Notes: generated by a model not told the origin, from the sequence alone. A stretch of 27,665 bases of DNA from a virus (IMGVR_UViG_3300032562_000145:1-27665), one strand, 5' to 3'. Shown: positions 5,744-12,663, counted from the first letter of the stretch. Numbers and translations: made by a program.

Positions 5744-6301
5744 ATGTCAGAAGAAGTAAACGTTCTACCACTCGCACTAGAGCGAAAGATGAACGAGATT
5801 CTAGGCGGGTTCATCGGTTACTGGTTGAGCGAAAATCCCACAATGTCGCCAGTCGATGTCATTGAGCAAGTCGTCAACGGCGTCGTCAACGAAGGGTTGA
5901 ACGTCAACGAGGATAAGAGCGAGTTCATGCGATTCCACTCCGACCTAACGGAGTCGGGTCACACCATTTGGATTTCACGTCCCTACAGTCGCAACATTAT
6001 CTTCGGCGAAGACATCCCCCAGAAAGAAGTTGAGCGCATCCTAAGTGTGGGCGGATTCAATCTCGGTGGCGAGGGATGGACGCTAGGCATCGATTCAATG
6101 TACGAGGGCTCGCCTGTCACCTCCGTCATCTCTGAGAATCTGACCTTTGAGGTAGCGGTTCTTGCTTGCATGACCCTGTTCATGGAGAACTCAACGCCAG
6201 CGGAATTGGAAGCAAAGGCTGAGGCCATGTTTGAAGAACACGCCGAACTCCAGGACGAGATGGAGCGTATGAAGTCGTTCTTAGAGGATGAAAATGAATA
6301 G
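5744..6301 (+). CDS. Hypothetical 185-residue protein
   Basis: The first gene of a plus-strand operon, with a strong AAGGAGG Shine-Dalgarno. The product is acidic. The N-terminal half has alternating helical stretches (LALERKMNEILGGFIGYWLS) and the C-terminal 40 residues form a charged helix likely to coil (ELEAKAEAMFEEHAELQDEM). No catalytic motif is seen. Length and layout recall the protein at 6901 in the same operon (an N-terminal helical part, a central beta-rich region, a C-terminal VAVLACM or VLVAMIL helix), so they may be distant paralogues. Function unknown. Confidence 0.8.
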   Translation: MSEEVNVLPLALERKMNEILGGFIGYWLSENPTMSPVDVIEQVVNGVVNEGLNVNEDKSEFMRFHSDLTESGHTIWISRPYSRNIIFGEDIPQKEVERILSVGGFNLGGEGWTLGIDSMYEGSPVTSVISENLTFEVAVLACMTLFMENSTPAELEAKAEAMFEEHAELQDEMERMKSFLEDENE

Positions 6302-6470
6302 GCCAACCCACGTCTGTATCCACGATAAGTGCGCCAACGAGATTTACTACTCGCAGAGCCTTCTCACCTGGGTTCACTACCAGGACGAAGACCCAGCATG
6401 CCCGGAAGTGGGCGCCAACGGAAAGACAACGTATGCCAAGCCCGATTGGGCGGATGGGATTGATGACTAA
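6294..6470 (+). CDS. Small Cys/His protein, possibly zinc-binding
   Basis: The 58-residue product begins RPTHVCIHDKCANE, a Cys-His-Cys cluster, and has a third cysteine in DPACPE. The start is set at the second ATG because it lies six bases after an AGAGG Shine-Dalgarno; an ATG two codons earlier is the alternative. It overlaps the end of the previous gene by eight bases and shares one base with the ATG of the next. No family is recognised. Confidence 0.68.
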   Translation: MNRPTHVCIHDKCANEIYYSQSLLTWVHYQDEDPACPEVGANGKTTYAKPDWADGIDD

Positions 6471-6886
6471 TGGCGAACAGTTACGTATGGGTCTCGGACA
6501 TAATCGGCGAGAACCGATTCGACACGCTCGTCATTAACGACCAGGAAGAGTTTTACGTCCCCGAAGATTGGCACAGTTGGGGCGTTAGTGTTAAGGCTTG
6601 GTACCGTAAGGGCGAAGTTGAGATTGAACTACCCCATAACTTCGTCACCTTTGAAGAAGCCCGGGCGTATTGTGAGCAGATTGCCGAAGTTATGTACCGT
6701 GGACTTGATTGCCAGTCTCGTTTCGTGGCGCCCGAGGCGTTTTGCGCCCACACCAAGAACGGCTACGAGTGCCAACGTCCTATCAATCACGCTGGAGAGC
6801 ATTACCACGAGGACGGAAGAGGCATGCAAGTCTCTTGGCTGGGTAGGAAAATGAAGATGAAGAAGGTTGGAGCCAATGAATCCTAG
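6470..6886 (+). CDS. Hypothetical 138-residue protein with Cys/His C-terminus
   Basis: The N-terminal 80 residues look beta-rich with aromatic residues (SYVWVSDIIGENRFDTLVI, then WGVSVKAWYRKGEVEIELP), and a helix follows (TFEEARAYCEQIAEVMY). The C-terminal part has FCAHTKNGYECQRPINHAGEH, with cysteines and histidines spaced like a small metal site. Sequences of the type CxRPxxHxGxH occur in many actinophage hypothetical proteins. It starts on a TAATG overlap. The role is unknown. Confidence 0.76.
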   Translation: MANSYVWVSDIIGENRFDTLVINDQEEFYVPEDWHSWGVSVKAWYRKGEVEIELPHNFVTFEEARAYCEQIAEVMYRGLDCQSRFVAPEAFCAHTKNGYECQRPINHAGEHYHEDGRGMQVSWLGRKMKMKKVGANES

Positions 6887-6900
6887 TTTTTTCAATCTGA

Positions 6901-7443
6901 GTGAGCGTAAGTAACGTGGAACCCTTCTTCAGCGCCGACCGAAAACTTCCAAAGTACATCGAAGAGGAAATTCTTACGAGGATTAACGACTACGTCGATA
7001 GTCGTCGTAAGGAATACTTTGACAAAGACCCAGATTCAATTCCGTCCATCAACGAACTCGTCGAGCAGTTCATCGAGAAGTCGATAAGTGAAAACTTTAT
7101 TGATTCCAAAATGCCAATTAGCGACGAACTGGGCGATAGCAACGCCGTCTTCATGACCACATCACGAGATGCGGGTTGCGTCTACATGGTTGTCCAGAGA
7201 GATGTGAAGCCTGACGACATCATGGATGAGACGTTCTACGGTTTTGGAAGCAACTGGGGAGTCACGGTCTATCGAAAGTTCGAAATGGAACAACCCCTAG
7301 ACCCAGGCATGCTCCTTTACAGGAAAGATGATTCCTTCTTCGTCGAAGACGTTAAGATGCAAGAAGCAGTACTGGTCGCAATGATTCTTCGGGACGAGCG
7401 CAACGCCGTTTCCGAAATAGAGAACTACCTGCGGGAGCAGTGA
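6901..7443 (+). CDS. Hypothetical 180-residue protein
   Basis: The start is a GTG; another GTG five codons downstream is possible, and neither has a strong Shine-Dalgarno. The protein is acidic, with an N-terminal helical part (PKYIEEEILTRINDYVDSRRK), a central beta-rich region with FYGFGSNWGVTVYRK, and a C-terminal helix. The general plan resembles the first gene of this operon. It is the last gene before a long stem-loop shared with the convergent minus-strand operon. Confidence 0.75.
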   Translation: MSVSNVEPFFSADRKLPKYIEEEILTRINDYVDSRRKEYFDKDPDSIPSINELVEQFIEKSISENFIDSKMPISDELGDSNAVFMTTSRDAGCVYMVVQRDVKPDDIMDETFYGFGSNWGVTVYRKFEMEQPLDPGMLLYRKDDSFFVEDVKMQEAVLVAMILRDERNAVSEIENYLREQ

Positions 7444-7455
7444 GTACCGCTAGTT

Positions 7456-7501
7456 GCAGTGGGCGCCGTTAAAAAAATCTCCGCAGATTGGCGCTCACTG
7501 C
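7456..7501. terminator. Stem-loop between convergent operons, possible terminator
   Basis: GCAGTGGGCGCC (7456-7467) pairs with GGCGCTCACTGC (7490-7501), 12 base pairs with one mismatch that is a G-U pair on the plus-strand RNA. The loop holds A7 and a small inner hairpin ATCT-CCGC-AGAT. Read on the minus strand, the inner hairpin is followed by T7, as in a weak intrinsic terminator. It lies exactly between two convergent genes. Confidence 0.5.
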
Positions 7502-7511
7502 GATTGGTTGT

Positions 7512-7784
7512 TTAGTAAGAACCTTCGCAACAACCATCGCAACCGTGGACACCATCAATCTCGCCACTGAGTAGTCGATACTCATCTGGGTCTGGATGTC
7601 CAACACCATGAGGGCAGATTCGCTCCATCTTGCCTAGTCTCCACGCTTGCGCAAATGAACGCATCGGGTGGTCGGTCATATTGTGGATAGTGCAACGCTC
7701 GGGATTGACGCAATTGTCTGGAGAATGAACACCAATCAGAACCTGTTCAGAGTTTTCCAATTGGACACGAAGTTTTTCCGCCAT
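7512..7784 (-). CDS. Small Cys-rich hypothetical protein
   Basis: The 90-residue product has an NPERCTIHNM block, then ICPHGVGHPDPDE near residues 57-69 and CDGCCEG at the very end, giving at least six cysteines and several histidines. CPHGVGHPDPD-type sequences are frequent in small actinophage proteins and may bind zinc, though this is inference. It is the last gene of the minus-strand operon. Its ATG shares one base with the stop of the gene upstream. Confidence 0.74.
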   Translation of the reverse strand: MAEKLRVQLENSEQVLIGVHSPDNCVNPERCTIHNMTDHPMRSFAQAWRLGKMERICPHGVGHPDPDEYRLLSGEIDGVHGCDGCCEGSY

Positions 7785-7972
7785 TAGATTTCAAACTTGA
7801 ATCGATTGCATGCGGGCGTCCATGTACGGACATGCTTTCGAACGTAGTGTTGCCTCTCATTGCATCCGCACCGAGAGCAAAGTTTTGGATTGTTGTGCGA
7901 ATCCGCCAGTGCCTTACGACGAAGCCATTCTTTGTCCGCCCTGCTCTGCTTCCAATTCTCAATAAATCCCAT
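7784..7972 (-). CDS. Small zinc-knuckle-like protein
   Basis: The 62-residue product is basic, with a helical N-terminal half (FIENWKQSRADKEWLRRKAL) and then CSRCGCNERQHYVRKH near residues 38-53, a Cys-rich knuckle with histidines that could bind one zinc ion. The start is fixed at the ATG overlapping the stop of the dNMP kinase gene by one base; an ATG six codons upstream would overlap it by 19. Nucleic-acid binding is plausible from charge and knuckle, but unproven. Confidence 0.72.
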   Translation of the reverse strand: MGFIENWKQSRADKEWLRRKALADSHNNPKLCSRCGCNERQHYVRKHVRTWTPACNRFKFEI

Positions 7973-8523
7973 TAGCGATTTCTCTTCCATTGGGCGACCA
8001 GATAAACGTACTGCTCGTACAAATCTTCGATGGTTCCGTTGTTGTGCAGAATGATGTCCTGAACCTGGAGTGCGCTTTCTGATACATGCTGGTTTGTTGC
8101 TACGACGCCATCACGAACCACACGGACGAGCACGCCACCCTTTGAGCGGATAGCGTCGGCTTCGTTTGGAAAGCGGACATCGGGGATAACCAACTTGCCC
8201 GTCTTGGCTAGTTTGAAGAGCGTGTCGACCCAGATTGTGTCACCAAGTACGTCTCTTCCGCCCTCGGTTCCGAGTCGTTGAAGAAGTTGTCGAATCTCAG
8301 GGTGGGTTCGCTTGGCCTTTTCCCATCCATGCTCATCAATAAGTTCCCTGACACGAACGGAGCCCATGTACGAGTCGACGCCGACGATTGGGTTCATCGC
8401 ATAAAGGACTCGCCTCATCGGGTCAGCAAAGGAGCATCGCTCGTAGCCGTCGTTGGCAAGGAGTTGTGAAGCAAGAGCGTCTTTTCCTGCCCCGGCGTAT
8501 CCGCAAATACCGACAATGTTCAT
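7972..8523 (-). CDS. Phage-type deoxynucleoside monophosphate kinase
   Basis: The 183-residue product transfers phosphate from ATP to dNMPs, feeding dNDP and dNTP synthesis during phage replication. The Walker A loop is GYAGAGKD (residues 8-15). FADPMRR follows at the usual place for the substrate-binding helix, and LGTEGGRD and VIPDVRFPNEADAI match conserved blocks of phage dNMP kinases (T4 gp1-like P-loop family). Length is normal and no key motif is missing. The start overlaps the previous stop (ATGA). Confidence 0.9.
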   Translation of the reverse strand: MNIVGICGYAGAGKDALASQLLANDGYERCSFADPMRRVLYAMNPIVGVDSYMGSVRVRELIDEHGWEKAKRTHPEIRQLLQRLGTEGGRDVLGDTIWVDTLFKLAKTGKLVIPDVRFPNEADAIRSKGGVLVRVVRDGVVATNQHVSESALQVQDIILHNNGTIEDLYEQYVYLVAQWKRNR

Positions 8524-8660
8524 TCTTTAATCCCTAGTGTGCTTTCTGAAGGTATGTAATTTTTGCAAGTGCAATTCTCTGCGGTGCAATGTCCAAAAGG
8601 CTCCATTACAAAATGTTGCCCATAGGAATGTCCGCAGAAGCAGTTTTCATCGGCTTGCAT
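8520..8660 (-). CDS. 46-residue Cys/His-rich protein
   Basis: This short gene fills the space between the macro-domain and kinase genes. It has a strong GAGGAG Shine-Dalgarno and overlaps its neighbours by 14 and 4 bases. The product has CFCGHSYGQH at residues 7-16 and then CTAENCTC at 25-32, a pair of Cys-rich clusters that could form one zinc site. No family is recognised, but gene status is well supported by the ribosome binding site and packing. Confidence 0.65.
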   Translation of the reverse strand: MQADENCFCGHSYGQHFVMEPFGHCTAENCTCKNYIPSESTLGIKE

Positions 8661-9123
8661 ATTCGCTCCTCGGCTCTAGGTCGTAAATGTACGTTTCGAA
8701 GTTGCCGAGTTCTTCGTCGATGATTTTGGAAACTTCGTCCCATGAACCACCGCCGATTCCGCAACCAATTCGTGGAGCGTGGAAAGTAAAGTCCTCTGGC
8801 ATTTCCGCAAGGCTCTGCAAGCAATCACGAAGTACTTCGTAGTCGACTGCGACTGGCTTCTCTGAAGTGGGGAAACCATCCTGTGCGACCATGTTGGCCA
8901 CGTAGGTCTTTTCGTCTACCTTGACAATGTGTACGTCACCAAGTTCCGCACCGCCTTGTGCGTGGAACTGGCGATAGACATCTTCCGGTGCAGACCACTT
9001 GTCACTGACAGCGAGTACGAAGCCACCGCCCCAAGCGCCAAGGTTGTTACAGATGTGCATGATGAGACGGTTCCCATCTTCGACCTGTGGCTCTGTTGCG
9101 TCACCAATTACATAATTAATCAT
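8647..9123 (-). CDS. Macro-domain protein, ADP-ribose-1''-phosphatase-like
   Basis: The 158-residue product has the full macro-domain pattern: GDAT (7-10), HICNNLGAWGGGF (23-35), VANMVAQ (75-81) and PRIGCGIGGGSW (117-128). It is closest in pattern to Poa1-type enzymes that remove phosphate from ADP-ribose 1''-phosphate, or that hydrolyse ADP-ribosyl adducts. ADP-ribose 1''-phosphate arises when NAD-dependent enzymes take the 2'-phosphate from spliced or repaired RNA. A role against host NAD-based defences is an alternative. The Shine-Dalgarno is AAAGGA. Confidence 0.88.
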   Translation of the reverse strand: MINYVIGDATEPQVEDGNRLIMHICNNLGAWGGGFVLAVSDKWSAPEDVYRQFHAQGGAELGDVHIVKVDEKTYVANMVAQDGFPTSEKPVAVDYEVLRDCLQSLAEMPEDFTFHAPRIGCGIGGGSWDEVSKIIDEELGNFETYIYDLEPRSEYASR

Positions 9124-9133
9124 TAATTTTCCT

Positions 9134-9244
9134 TTAGTCCCTGTCTATGTAGAAAACTATTGATGACAGAAAAGCAATCGCCGTTAAAAAAATAAAAAGA
9201 ACAAAACCGATAAGTCCGCCGGACAGTTTGTAAAACCTTTTCAT
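9134..9244 (-). CDS. 36-residue membrane peptide
   Basis: The peptide begins with a basic KRFYK segment, then has one long hydrophobic span (residues 9-31, GGLIGFVLFIFLTAIAFLSS included) and a short polar end. A GAGG Shine-Dalgarno lies at a good distance before the ATG. It sits in a gap between two larger genes of the operon that would otherwise be empty. Function unknown. Confidence 0.58.
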   Translation of the reverse strand: MKRFYKLSGGLIGFVLFIFLTAIAFLSSIVFYIDRD

Positions 9245-9270
9245 AAGTAGCCTCGTTTCACTTTGGATAT

Positions 9271-9435
9271 TTACTCGGCCAAAACCGAACCAGCACCGGC
9301 GTAAACGTCGATAGCCACATCGGGTAAAGCCAAGTCCGCAAAATAAAGAGCATCGTCTTCATTGTCGGCCATTACCTGAACGTCGACCATGTATCGGACT
9401 GTCATCCAATTGGTTCCGTCAGCGTCCTTACCCAT
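9271..9435 (-). CDS. Hypothetical 54-residue protein
   Basis: The ATG overlaps the stop of the upstream gene by one base. The product looks like a small beta-alpha fold: a strand TVRYMVDVQVMA, an acidic helix NEDDALYFADLAL and a final strand. There is no cysteine. Proteins of this shape with a VRYxVDVQVxAxxxDDAL pattern occur in many phages as small hypotheticals. The role is unknown. Confidence 0.65.
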   Translation of the reverse strand: MGKDADGTNWMTVRYMVDVQVMADNEDDALYFADLALPDVAIDVYAGAGSVLAE

Positions 9436-9824
9436 TAGTCCTCTTTCAGGATTTGGTCTAGGGCGTAGTTCAATTCGTCCTGTTGGTTCTTCCCGGTTGT
9501 TATGCCGTCGGTAACGATTTGATTCAGTCGATTTATGTTTACGTCGAATGAAATCTTTAATTGGTCGTTAGCGTCGCTCGTCTCTTCGGCGAGAACTGCC
9601 TGAAGTTCCGATGCTTGCTCGTCATTTAGTTCACCGTCAATCCATCGGCGCTCAATGCGGATGCTTTCCAATCCATGTTGAATGAGAATCTGCTTGCGCT
9701 CGTGACGGACACGATTCTTGAACATCTCTTCGACTTGTGCAACGAGGTATCCCAACTTCTCTGCCTCGTGTTGGATTGAGGCGATGAGTGAGGGGTCTGG
9801 AGTTTCGTATGGGCGGTCGCTCAC
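9435..9824 (-). CDS. Hypothetical helical protein
   Basis: The protein is mostly alpha-helical and charged, with long segments likely to coil (LIASIQHEAEKLGYLVAQVE, then RHERKQILIQHGLESIRIER, then SELQAVLAEETSDANDQLKI). I chose the GTG that overlaps the upstream stop by four bases, because nearly every start in this operon does so; this gives 129 residues. An ATG 16 codons farther upstream gives 145 residues but overlaps the upstream gene by 52 bases. No family is recognised. Confidence 0.68.
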   Translation of the reverse strand: MSDRPYETPDPSLIASIQHEAEKLGYLVAQVEEMFKNRVRHERKQILIQHGLESIRIERRWIDGELNDEQASELQAVLAEETSDANDQLKISFDVNINRLNQIVTDGITTGKNQQDELNYALDQILKED

Positions 9825-10165
9825 GGACGAACGCCAGTCGCTCGCCAAATCATCTTTGGGTTCATGTGGCACTCTGGCCTGTTGCTACGTCGGTAGTTCC
9901 CGGTAGGGACAATCAACTTTAAAGACTTAGCGTTGCGGATAACGGCACCAAGGGCACGAGGCTCCCGTGTTGCATCGATGTTGCGATTGGTTAGAACTTC
10001 CCAAACGTCGTCGGTCGTAAACTCGCCAAGTGTAAGGGCGCAATGCTTAACAGCGTCAAGCGCCTCCTTGAACCAAGTCGGGTCAGCGTTGTCTCCTGCC
10101 TTCTTAATCGCACGAGTCGTAATAACATCATTCGATTCAGGGATAACGTCAAACAATGTATCCAT
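9821..10165 (-). CDS. Winged-helix-like DNA-binding protein
   Basis: The 114-residue product carries FTTDDVWEVLTN near residue 50, then REPRALGAVIRNAKSLKLIV and NYRRSNRPECHMNPKMIW. This sequence pattern (a helix, a recognition helix after a PRALGAV turn, a wing with an R-S-x-R-P-E-C-H element) matches a common phage winged-helix family of unknown target. It starts with a strong TAGGAGG Shine-Dalgarno. Its task may be gene control or replication; no nuclease or ATPase motif is present. Confidence 0.72.
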   Translation of the reverse strand: MDTLFDVIPESNDVITTRAIKKAGDNADPTWFKEALDAVKHCALTLGEFTTDDVWEVLTNRNIDATREPRALGAVIRNAKSLKLIVPTGNYRRSNRPECHMNPKMIWRATGVRP

Positions 10166-10182
10166 AATTCCTCCTAATTACT

Positions 10183-10437
10183 TCATGAAAACGAAAGACC
10201 CAGTGCCTGTTCGCCGTACTTCTTTGCGCTCTCTTCGGCTCCGGCCTTTGCTTCCTCAATCGAGTCAGCAGTTCCAACCTCGCCATAACGAGTTCCTTCA
10301 AATCCCGCTTCATAAGACCACTTGCCGTCATGCGGGTAAGCGTAAAGCGTTCCAAAATAAGAACCAGCATTGAAGTCCGCATAAAAACCACGCCCAACCT
10401 CCTCCCAGTCCTCAACAGTCCACTTGGTTTCTTGCAT
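10183..10437 (-). CDS. Hypothetical 84-residue acidic protein
   Basis: The start is set at the ATG after a GAGAGGA Shine-Dalgarno, nine codons inside the longest frame. The product has tryptophan- and tyrosine-rich strands (KWTVEDWEEVGRGFYADF, then FGTLYAYPHDGKWSYEAGF) and ends in an alanine- and glutamate-rich helix. It has its own promoter upstream, so it can be expressed apart from the gene before it. No family is recognised. Confidence 0.74.
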   Translation of the reverse strand: MQETKWTVEDWEEVGRGFYADFNAGSYFGTLYAYPHDGKWSYEAGFEGTRYGEVGTADSIEEAKAGAEESAKKYGEQALGLSFS

Positions 10438-10463
10438 TTGATTCCTCTCGATGTTTAATAACA

Positions 10464-10492
10464 AGAGTAATGCAAATTGGGCTTTTTAGCAA
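10464..10492 (-). promoter_or_regulatory. Sigma70-like promoter
   Basis: On the minus strand: -35 TTGCTA, 17-base spacer, -10 TACTCT, followed 26 bases later by the ATG at 10437. It lacks the ACTAAAC element found in most other promoters here. It sits in the only sizeable gap of this part of the operon. Confidence 0.55.
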
Positions 10493-10516
10493 GGATTTTT
10501 TAGGCTGGTTCATGCC

Positions 10517-10933
10517 TTAGTAGACACGAACCGAGCCGTAGTAGCGAACATCAAAATAGTCAGTCATTGGGTCTGAGTTGTTGTGGTTGTAAGAGTCGTA
10601 GAACTCCTGAAGGATTGCACGGACTCGCTCACCCATCGGGCTCATCTTCACGTCACCATCGCATCGTGGCGAGTGGAACCCAAGCGACGTGTTAATCATG
10701 TCGCAGAATTCGTGGCACTTGCTCAAATCCTCGGGGAGCCAAGCCTCGCCGTTGCTCTCTGCACTGATGTTGATTGACTGACCCATTGAGTAGTACTCGC
10801 TTCGCACTGAGTACTTCCAGTGCTTTGGAAGAAGACCCAATTCCTTGGCTTCTTTGATGTCGGCACGGATTGCCTTTGCAATCGTTACAGCCGAGTTGTC
10901 AGTCACTTCGTGATACTTCGTTCCTACAGTCAT
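10517..10933 (-). CDS. Hypothetical protein, LPD29-like domain
   Basis: The 138-residue product has AIRADIKEAKE near residue 22, then HWKYSVRSEYYSMGQSINIS, an LPEDLSKCHEFCDMINTSLG helix, and a C-terminus ending in VRYYGSVRVY. This layout (IRADLK-type helix, a KYSVR strand, SINIS strand) resembles the large polyvalent protein-associated domain LPD29 found in many phages and mobile elements. Its biochemical role is not established. It has its own promoter and a near-identical leader to the genes at 12291 and 3841, with an AGGGAGG Shine-Dalgarno that fixes the start. Confidence 0.75.
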   Translation of the reverse strand: MTVGTKYHEVTDNSAVTIAKAIRADIKEAKELGLLPKHWKYSVRSEYYSMGQSINISAESNGEAWLPEDLSKCHEFCDMINTSLGFHSPRCDGDVKMSPMGERVRAILQEFYDSYNHNNSDPMTDYFDVRYYGSVRVY

Positions 10934-10966
10934 TCTGACCTCCCTAGTCGTTTATTTTACCTACTA

Positions 10967-10995
10967 ACTATACCACAGTTTAGTCAACTATGTGG
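10967..10995 (-). promoter_or_regulatory. Promoter with ACTAAAC element
   Basis: On the minus strand: a weak -35 (CCACAT), 17-base spacer containing ACTAAAC that begins 12 bases before the -10, then -10 TATAGT (10967-10972). The leader ends GACTAGGGAGGTCAGA just before the ATG at 10933. The ACTAAAC position is the same as in the promoters at 12325 and 20252. Confidence 0.6.
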
Positions 10996-11327
10996 CCACC
11001 GAAATTTATATTCACGTACATTCCTGCTTCGTAAACGTGGTCTTTCAGGTCGTCGCAATAAATCCCCTTGACTTCGCCCTTCACCTTGTTGCGCCAGACT
11101 CGCTGGACTGTGTAGGTGTCTGTGGCATCCAACAGGACACGAACTCGGTATCCGTTGCTCACCGGAAGGTCGACGCCAACGAGGTCTCCATCGGCGTTGT
11201 AGACGCCTTCAGTGCGAAGACCCGAGACCTGGAGGTGCGTACCCATTCCAATCTGCTGGAGTGTCTGTCGGTAGTCGCAAGGACGGTATGCACCTTCAAC
11301 GACTGTTGGCATTTTGATTTTTCCCAT
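10980..11327 (-). CDS. Hypothetical 115-residue protein
   Basis: The start is the ATG after a GGGAGAA Shine-Dalgarno; the open frame runs much farther upstream but only as an antisense-free shadow of the next gene in another frame. The product is beta-rich (LQVSGLRTEGVYNADGDLVG, then NGYRVRVLLDATDTYTVQRV), with two cysteines far apart. It is the third gene of an operon starting at 12291 and shares its terminal bases with the promoter of the next unit. No family is recognised. Confidence 0.75.
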   Translation of the reverse strand: MGKIKMPTVVEGAYRPCDYRQTLQQIGMGTHLQVSGLRTEGVYNADGDLVGVDLPVSNGYRVRVLLDATDTYTVQRVWRNKVKGEVKGIYCDDLKDHVYEAGMYVNINFGGHIVD

Positions 11328-11338
11328 TTTTATTCTCC

Positions 11339-12103
11339 CTATTTCTTTGACTTTGGTGGCTTGTGAGCCTTGATTACTCCGGCTTTTGTGACTGGCGGGA
11401 ACTGCCCGCAATCGCACTTGATGTAACTGCGCCCACGGAATTCGTTTTCCAGGGGAGCCGTGCCCGAACGTGGGCAACGCTCTGCGAGACGCTCTTGCTC
11501 GTCCCTTGAAATTCCGTTTGTGTACTCGACTGGTGCCGTGGGGAAGCAGACCGTGCAAAGAATTGCACCCTGAGACTCGACAGCATCGCTCTCGCTGAGA
11601 CCGCTGAGGTTTGGAAGCCAGCAGAACTGCGTGTAGTTCTTTCCGTTGTTGCACGTTGAGCAGTCCATGGAGTTGTGGATGTGTCCACCGACTACCAAGT
11701 AAAACCGACTCCAACCCGTGTACTTCTTCTGCACTTCTTTTAGTTCGCCAAGAATCTTGCGGAACTCGTCAAGGCAAGTGTCGTACTCAACGAGGCGCTC
11801 TTCGACCTTGCTCTGCACACCTTCGTAGAGTCGCCCCTCGCTTAATACTTTGACGAACTTGCGCTCGCTTGTCCACTGGCGCACGAGGTCGATGCTGTAC
11901 TTGAATCGCTCGTCGCCACTAAAAAGGTAGTAGTCACGACGTGCGTAGAGACCGCCCTCCTCGGGGTTGACCTTTACTTCCCTGGCTCCCGAAGTGTAGC
12001 GAACCCGTCGCTCTTTTACCTCAACGTCGACCTGAGCCTCGTGCAACAATCCGTACAGGCGAACAATCTCGGTGTCGATGACAACCTCTGGGCGCTCACT
12101 CAT
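11339..12103 (-). CDS. Actinophage hypothetical protein with Cys-rich domain
   Basis: The 254-residue product has an N-terminal charged half with strands and a helical part (SKVEERLVEYDTCLDEFRKI), then a Cys/His region from about residue 140: GGHIHNSMDCSTCNN, FCWLPNLSGLSE, and ILCTVCFPTAPVEYTNG. The H-CxxC-WLP-LSG-LCTVCFP-APVE pattern is well known from many actinophage proteins without assigned function; it probably binds one or two zinc ions. The C-terminus is lysine-rich after a CDCGQ motif. It overlaps the upstream gene by four bases. Confidence 0.82.
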   Translation of the reverse strand: MSERPEVVIDTEIVRLYGLLHEAQVDVEVKERRVRYTSGAREVKVNPEEGGLYARRDYYLFSGDERFKYSIDLVRQWTSERKFVKVLSEGRLYEGVQSKVEERLVEYDTCLDEFRKILGELKEVQKKYTGWSRFYLVVGGHIHNSMDCSTCNNGKNYTQFCWLPNLSGLSESDAVESQGAILCTVCFPTAPVEYTNGISRDEQERLAERCPRSGTAPLENEFRGRSYIKCDCGQFPPVTKAGVIKAHKPPKSKK

Positions 12104-12291
12104 ACTCGAATACCCCCTCGGATTTCATCGATGAGTTCCAGGACAATTCGTCCGCTTTCCTCGTCGTGCATGACCAGGTTTTCAATCATTCCCCCGCAGT
12201 CGATGCACTTCAGGTTTTCCCAGTACTTGCATCCGCACTCGCAACGAACAAGACCTTGCAATCCCTCGTTCAGCATCTCAACATTCGTCAT
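12100..12291 (-). CDS. Small zinc-ribbon-like protein
   Basis: The 63-residue product has a CECGCKYWENLKCIDCGG segment at about residues 17-34, giving paired cysteine knuckles of a zinc ribbon, followed by an acidic helix. It is the first gene after a strong promoter and has the AAGGGAGGTCGAG leader seen at other loci. It ends on an ATGA overlap. The ribbon suggests binding to nucleic acid or protein, without further evidence. Confidence 0.75.
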   Translation of the reverse strand: MTNVEMLNEGLQGLVRCECGCKYWENLKCIDCGGMIENLVMHDEESGRIVLELIDEIRGGIRV

Positions 12292-12324
12292 CTCGACCTC
12301 CCTTGTCGATTTCCTTACTTAACC

Positions 12325-12353
12325 AGTGTACAGGGGTTTAGTGCATAAGTCAA
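12325..12353 (-). promoter_or_regulatory. Strong promoter with ACTAAACCCCTG spacer
   Basis: On the minus strand: -35 TTGACT (12348-12353), 17-base spacer ending ACTAAACCCCTG, -10 TACACT (12325-12330). The leader ends GACAAGGGAGGTCGAG before the ATG at 12291. It is back to back with the plus-strand promoter at 12407. Confidence 0.85.
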
Positions 12354-12406
12354 GAATTCATGAAAATCTCTGTGAGCATAAAAATAGAACCTTTTCAAAA
12401 GTGTAC

Positions 12407-12435
12407 TTGACAACGGTTTAGTAAATCTGTACAAT
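12407..12435 (+). promoter_or_regulatory. Strong promoter with inverted TTTAGT element
   Basis: -35 TTGACA (12407-12412), 17-base spacer, -10 TACAAT (12430-12435), followed by AAAGGAG before the ATG at 12460. The spacer holds ACGGTTTAGTA, which is the reverse complement of the TACTAAACCGT type of element seen in other promoters. The element can therefore sit in either orientation, as expected of a protein-binding site. Confidence 0.85.
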
Positions 12436-12459
12436 TTTTCCATACCAAAAGGAGAAAAA

Positions 12460-12663
12460 ATGGGAACACAAGTAATCGGGAGAATTACTGACACCCTCGC
12501 AATTGAAGCATGGGGGCGTGAAGACGGTAAGTGGGAAGTAGTTATCTGCACGGTTGACGCCGATGGGGAATTTACTGGCGACTGGTCTGTTCTTCGTGTT
12601 TTTGATGCGGAAGAAGATGCTTGTTCATGGGCAACTTCACGACGAGAAAGTCTTTTGACGTGA
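12460..12663 (+). CDS. Hypothetical 67-residue protein
   Basis: It has a strong AAAGGAG Shine-Dalgarno and near-consensus promoter, so it is probably well expressed early. The product is beta-rich and acidic (TLAIEAWGREDGKWEVVICT, then GDWSVLRVFDAEEDACSWAT). It resembles a small two-layer fold, but no family is recognised. It overlaps the next gene by four bases (GTGA). The promoter arrangement, back to back with another, hints at a switch region. Confidence 0.75.
   Translation: MGTQVIGRITDTLAIEAWGREDGKWEVVICTVDADGEFTGDWSVLRVFDAEEDACSWATSRRESLLT

Noticed and set aside
6877-6915. 12-codon frame overlapping the end of the gene at 6470 and the start of the gene at 6901
   Set aside because: It has an ATGA overlap but no Shine-Dalgarno and is too short to support.
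11328-11714. Upstream extension of the frame of the gene at 10980-11327
   Set aside because: The extension lies in another frame inside the Cys-rich gene at 11339-12103, which has recognisable motifs; the GGGAGAA site places the true start at 11327.
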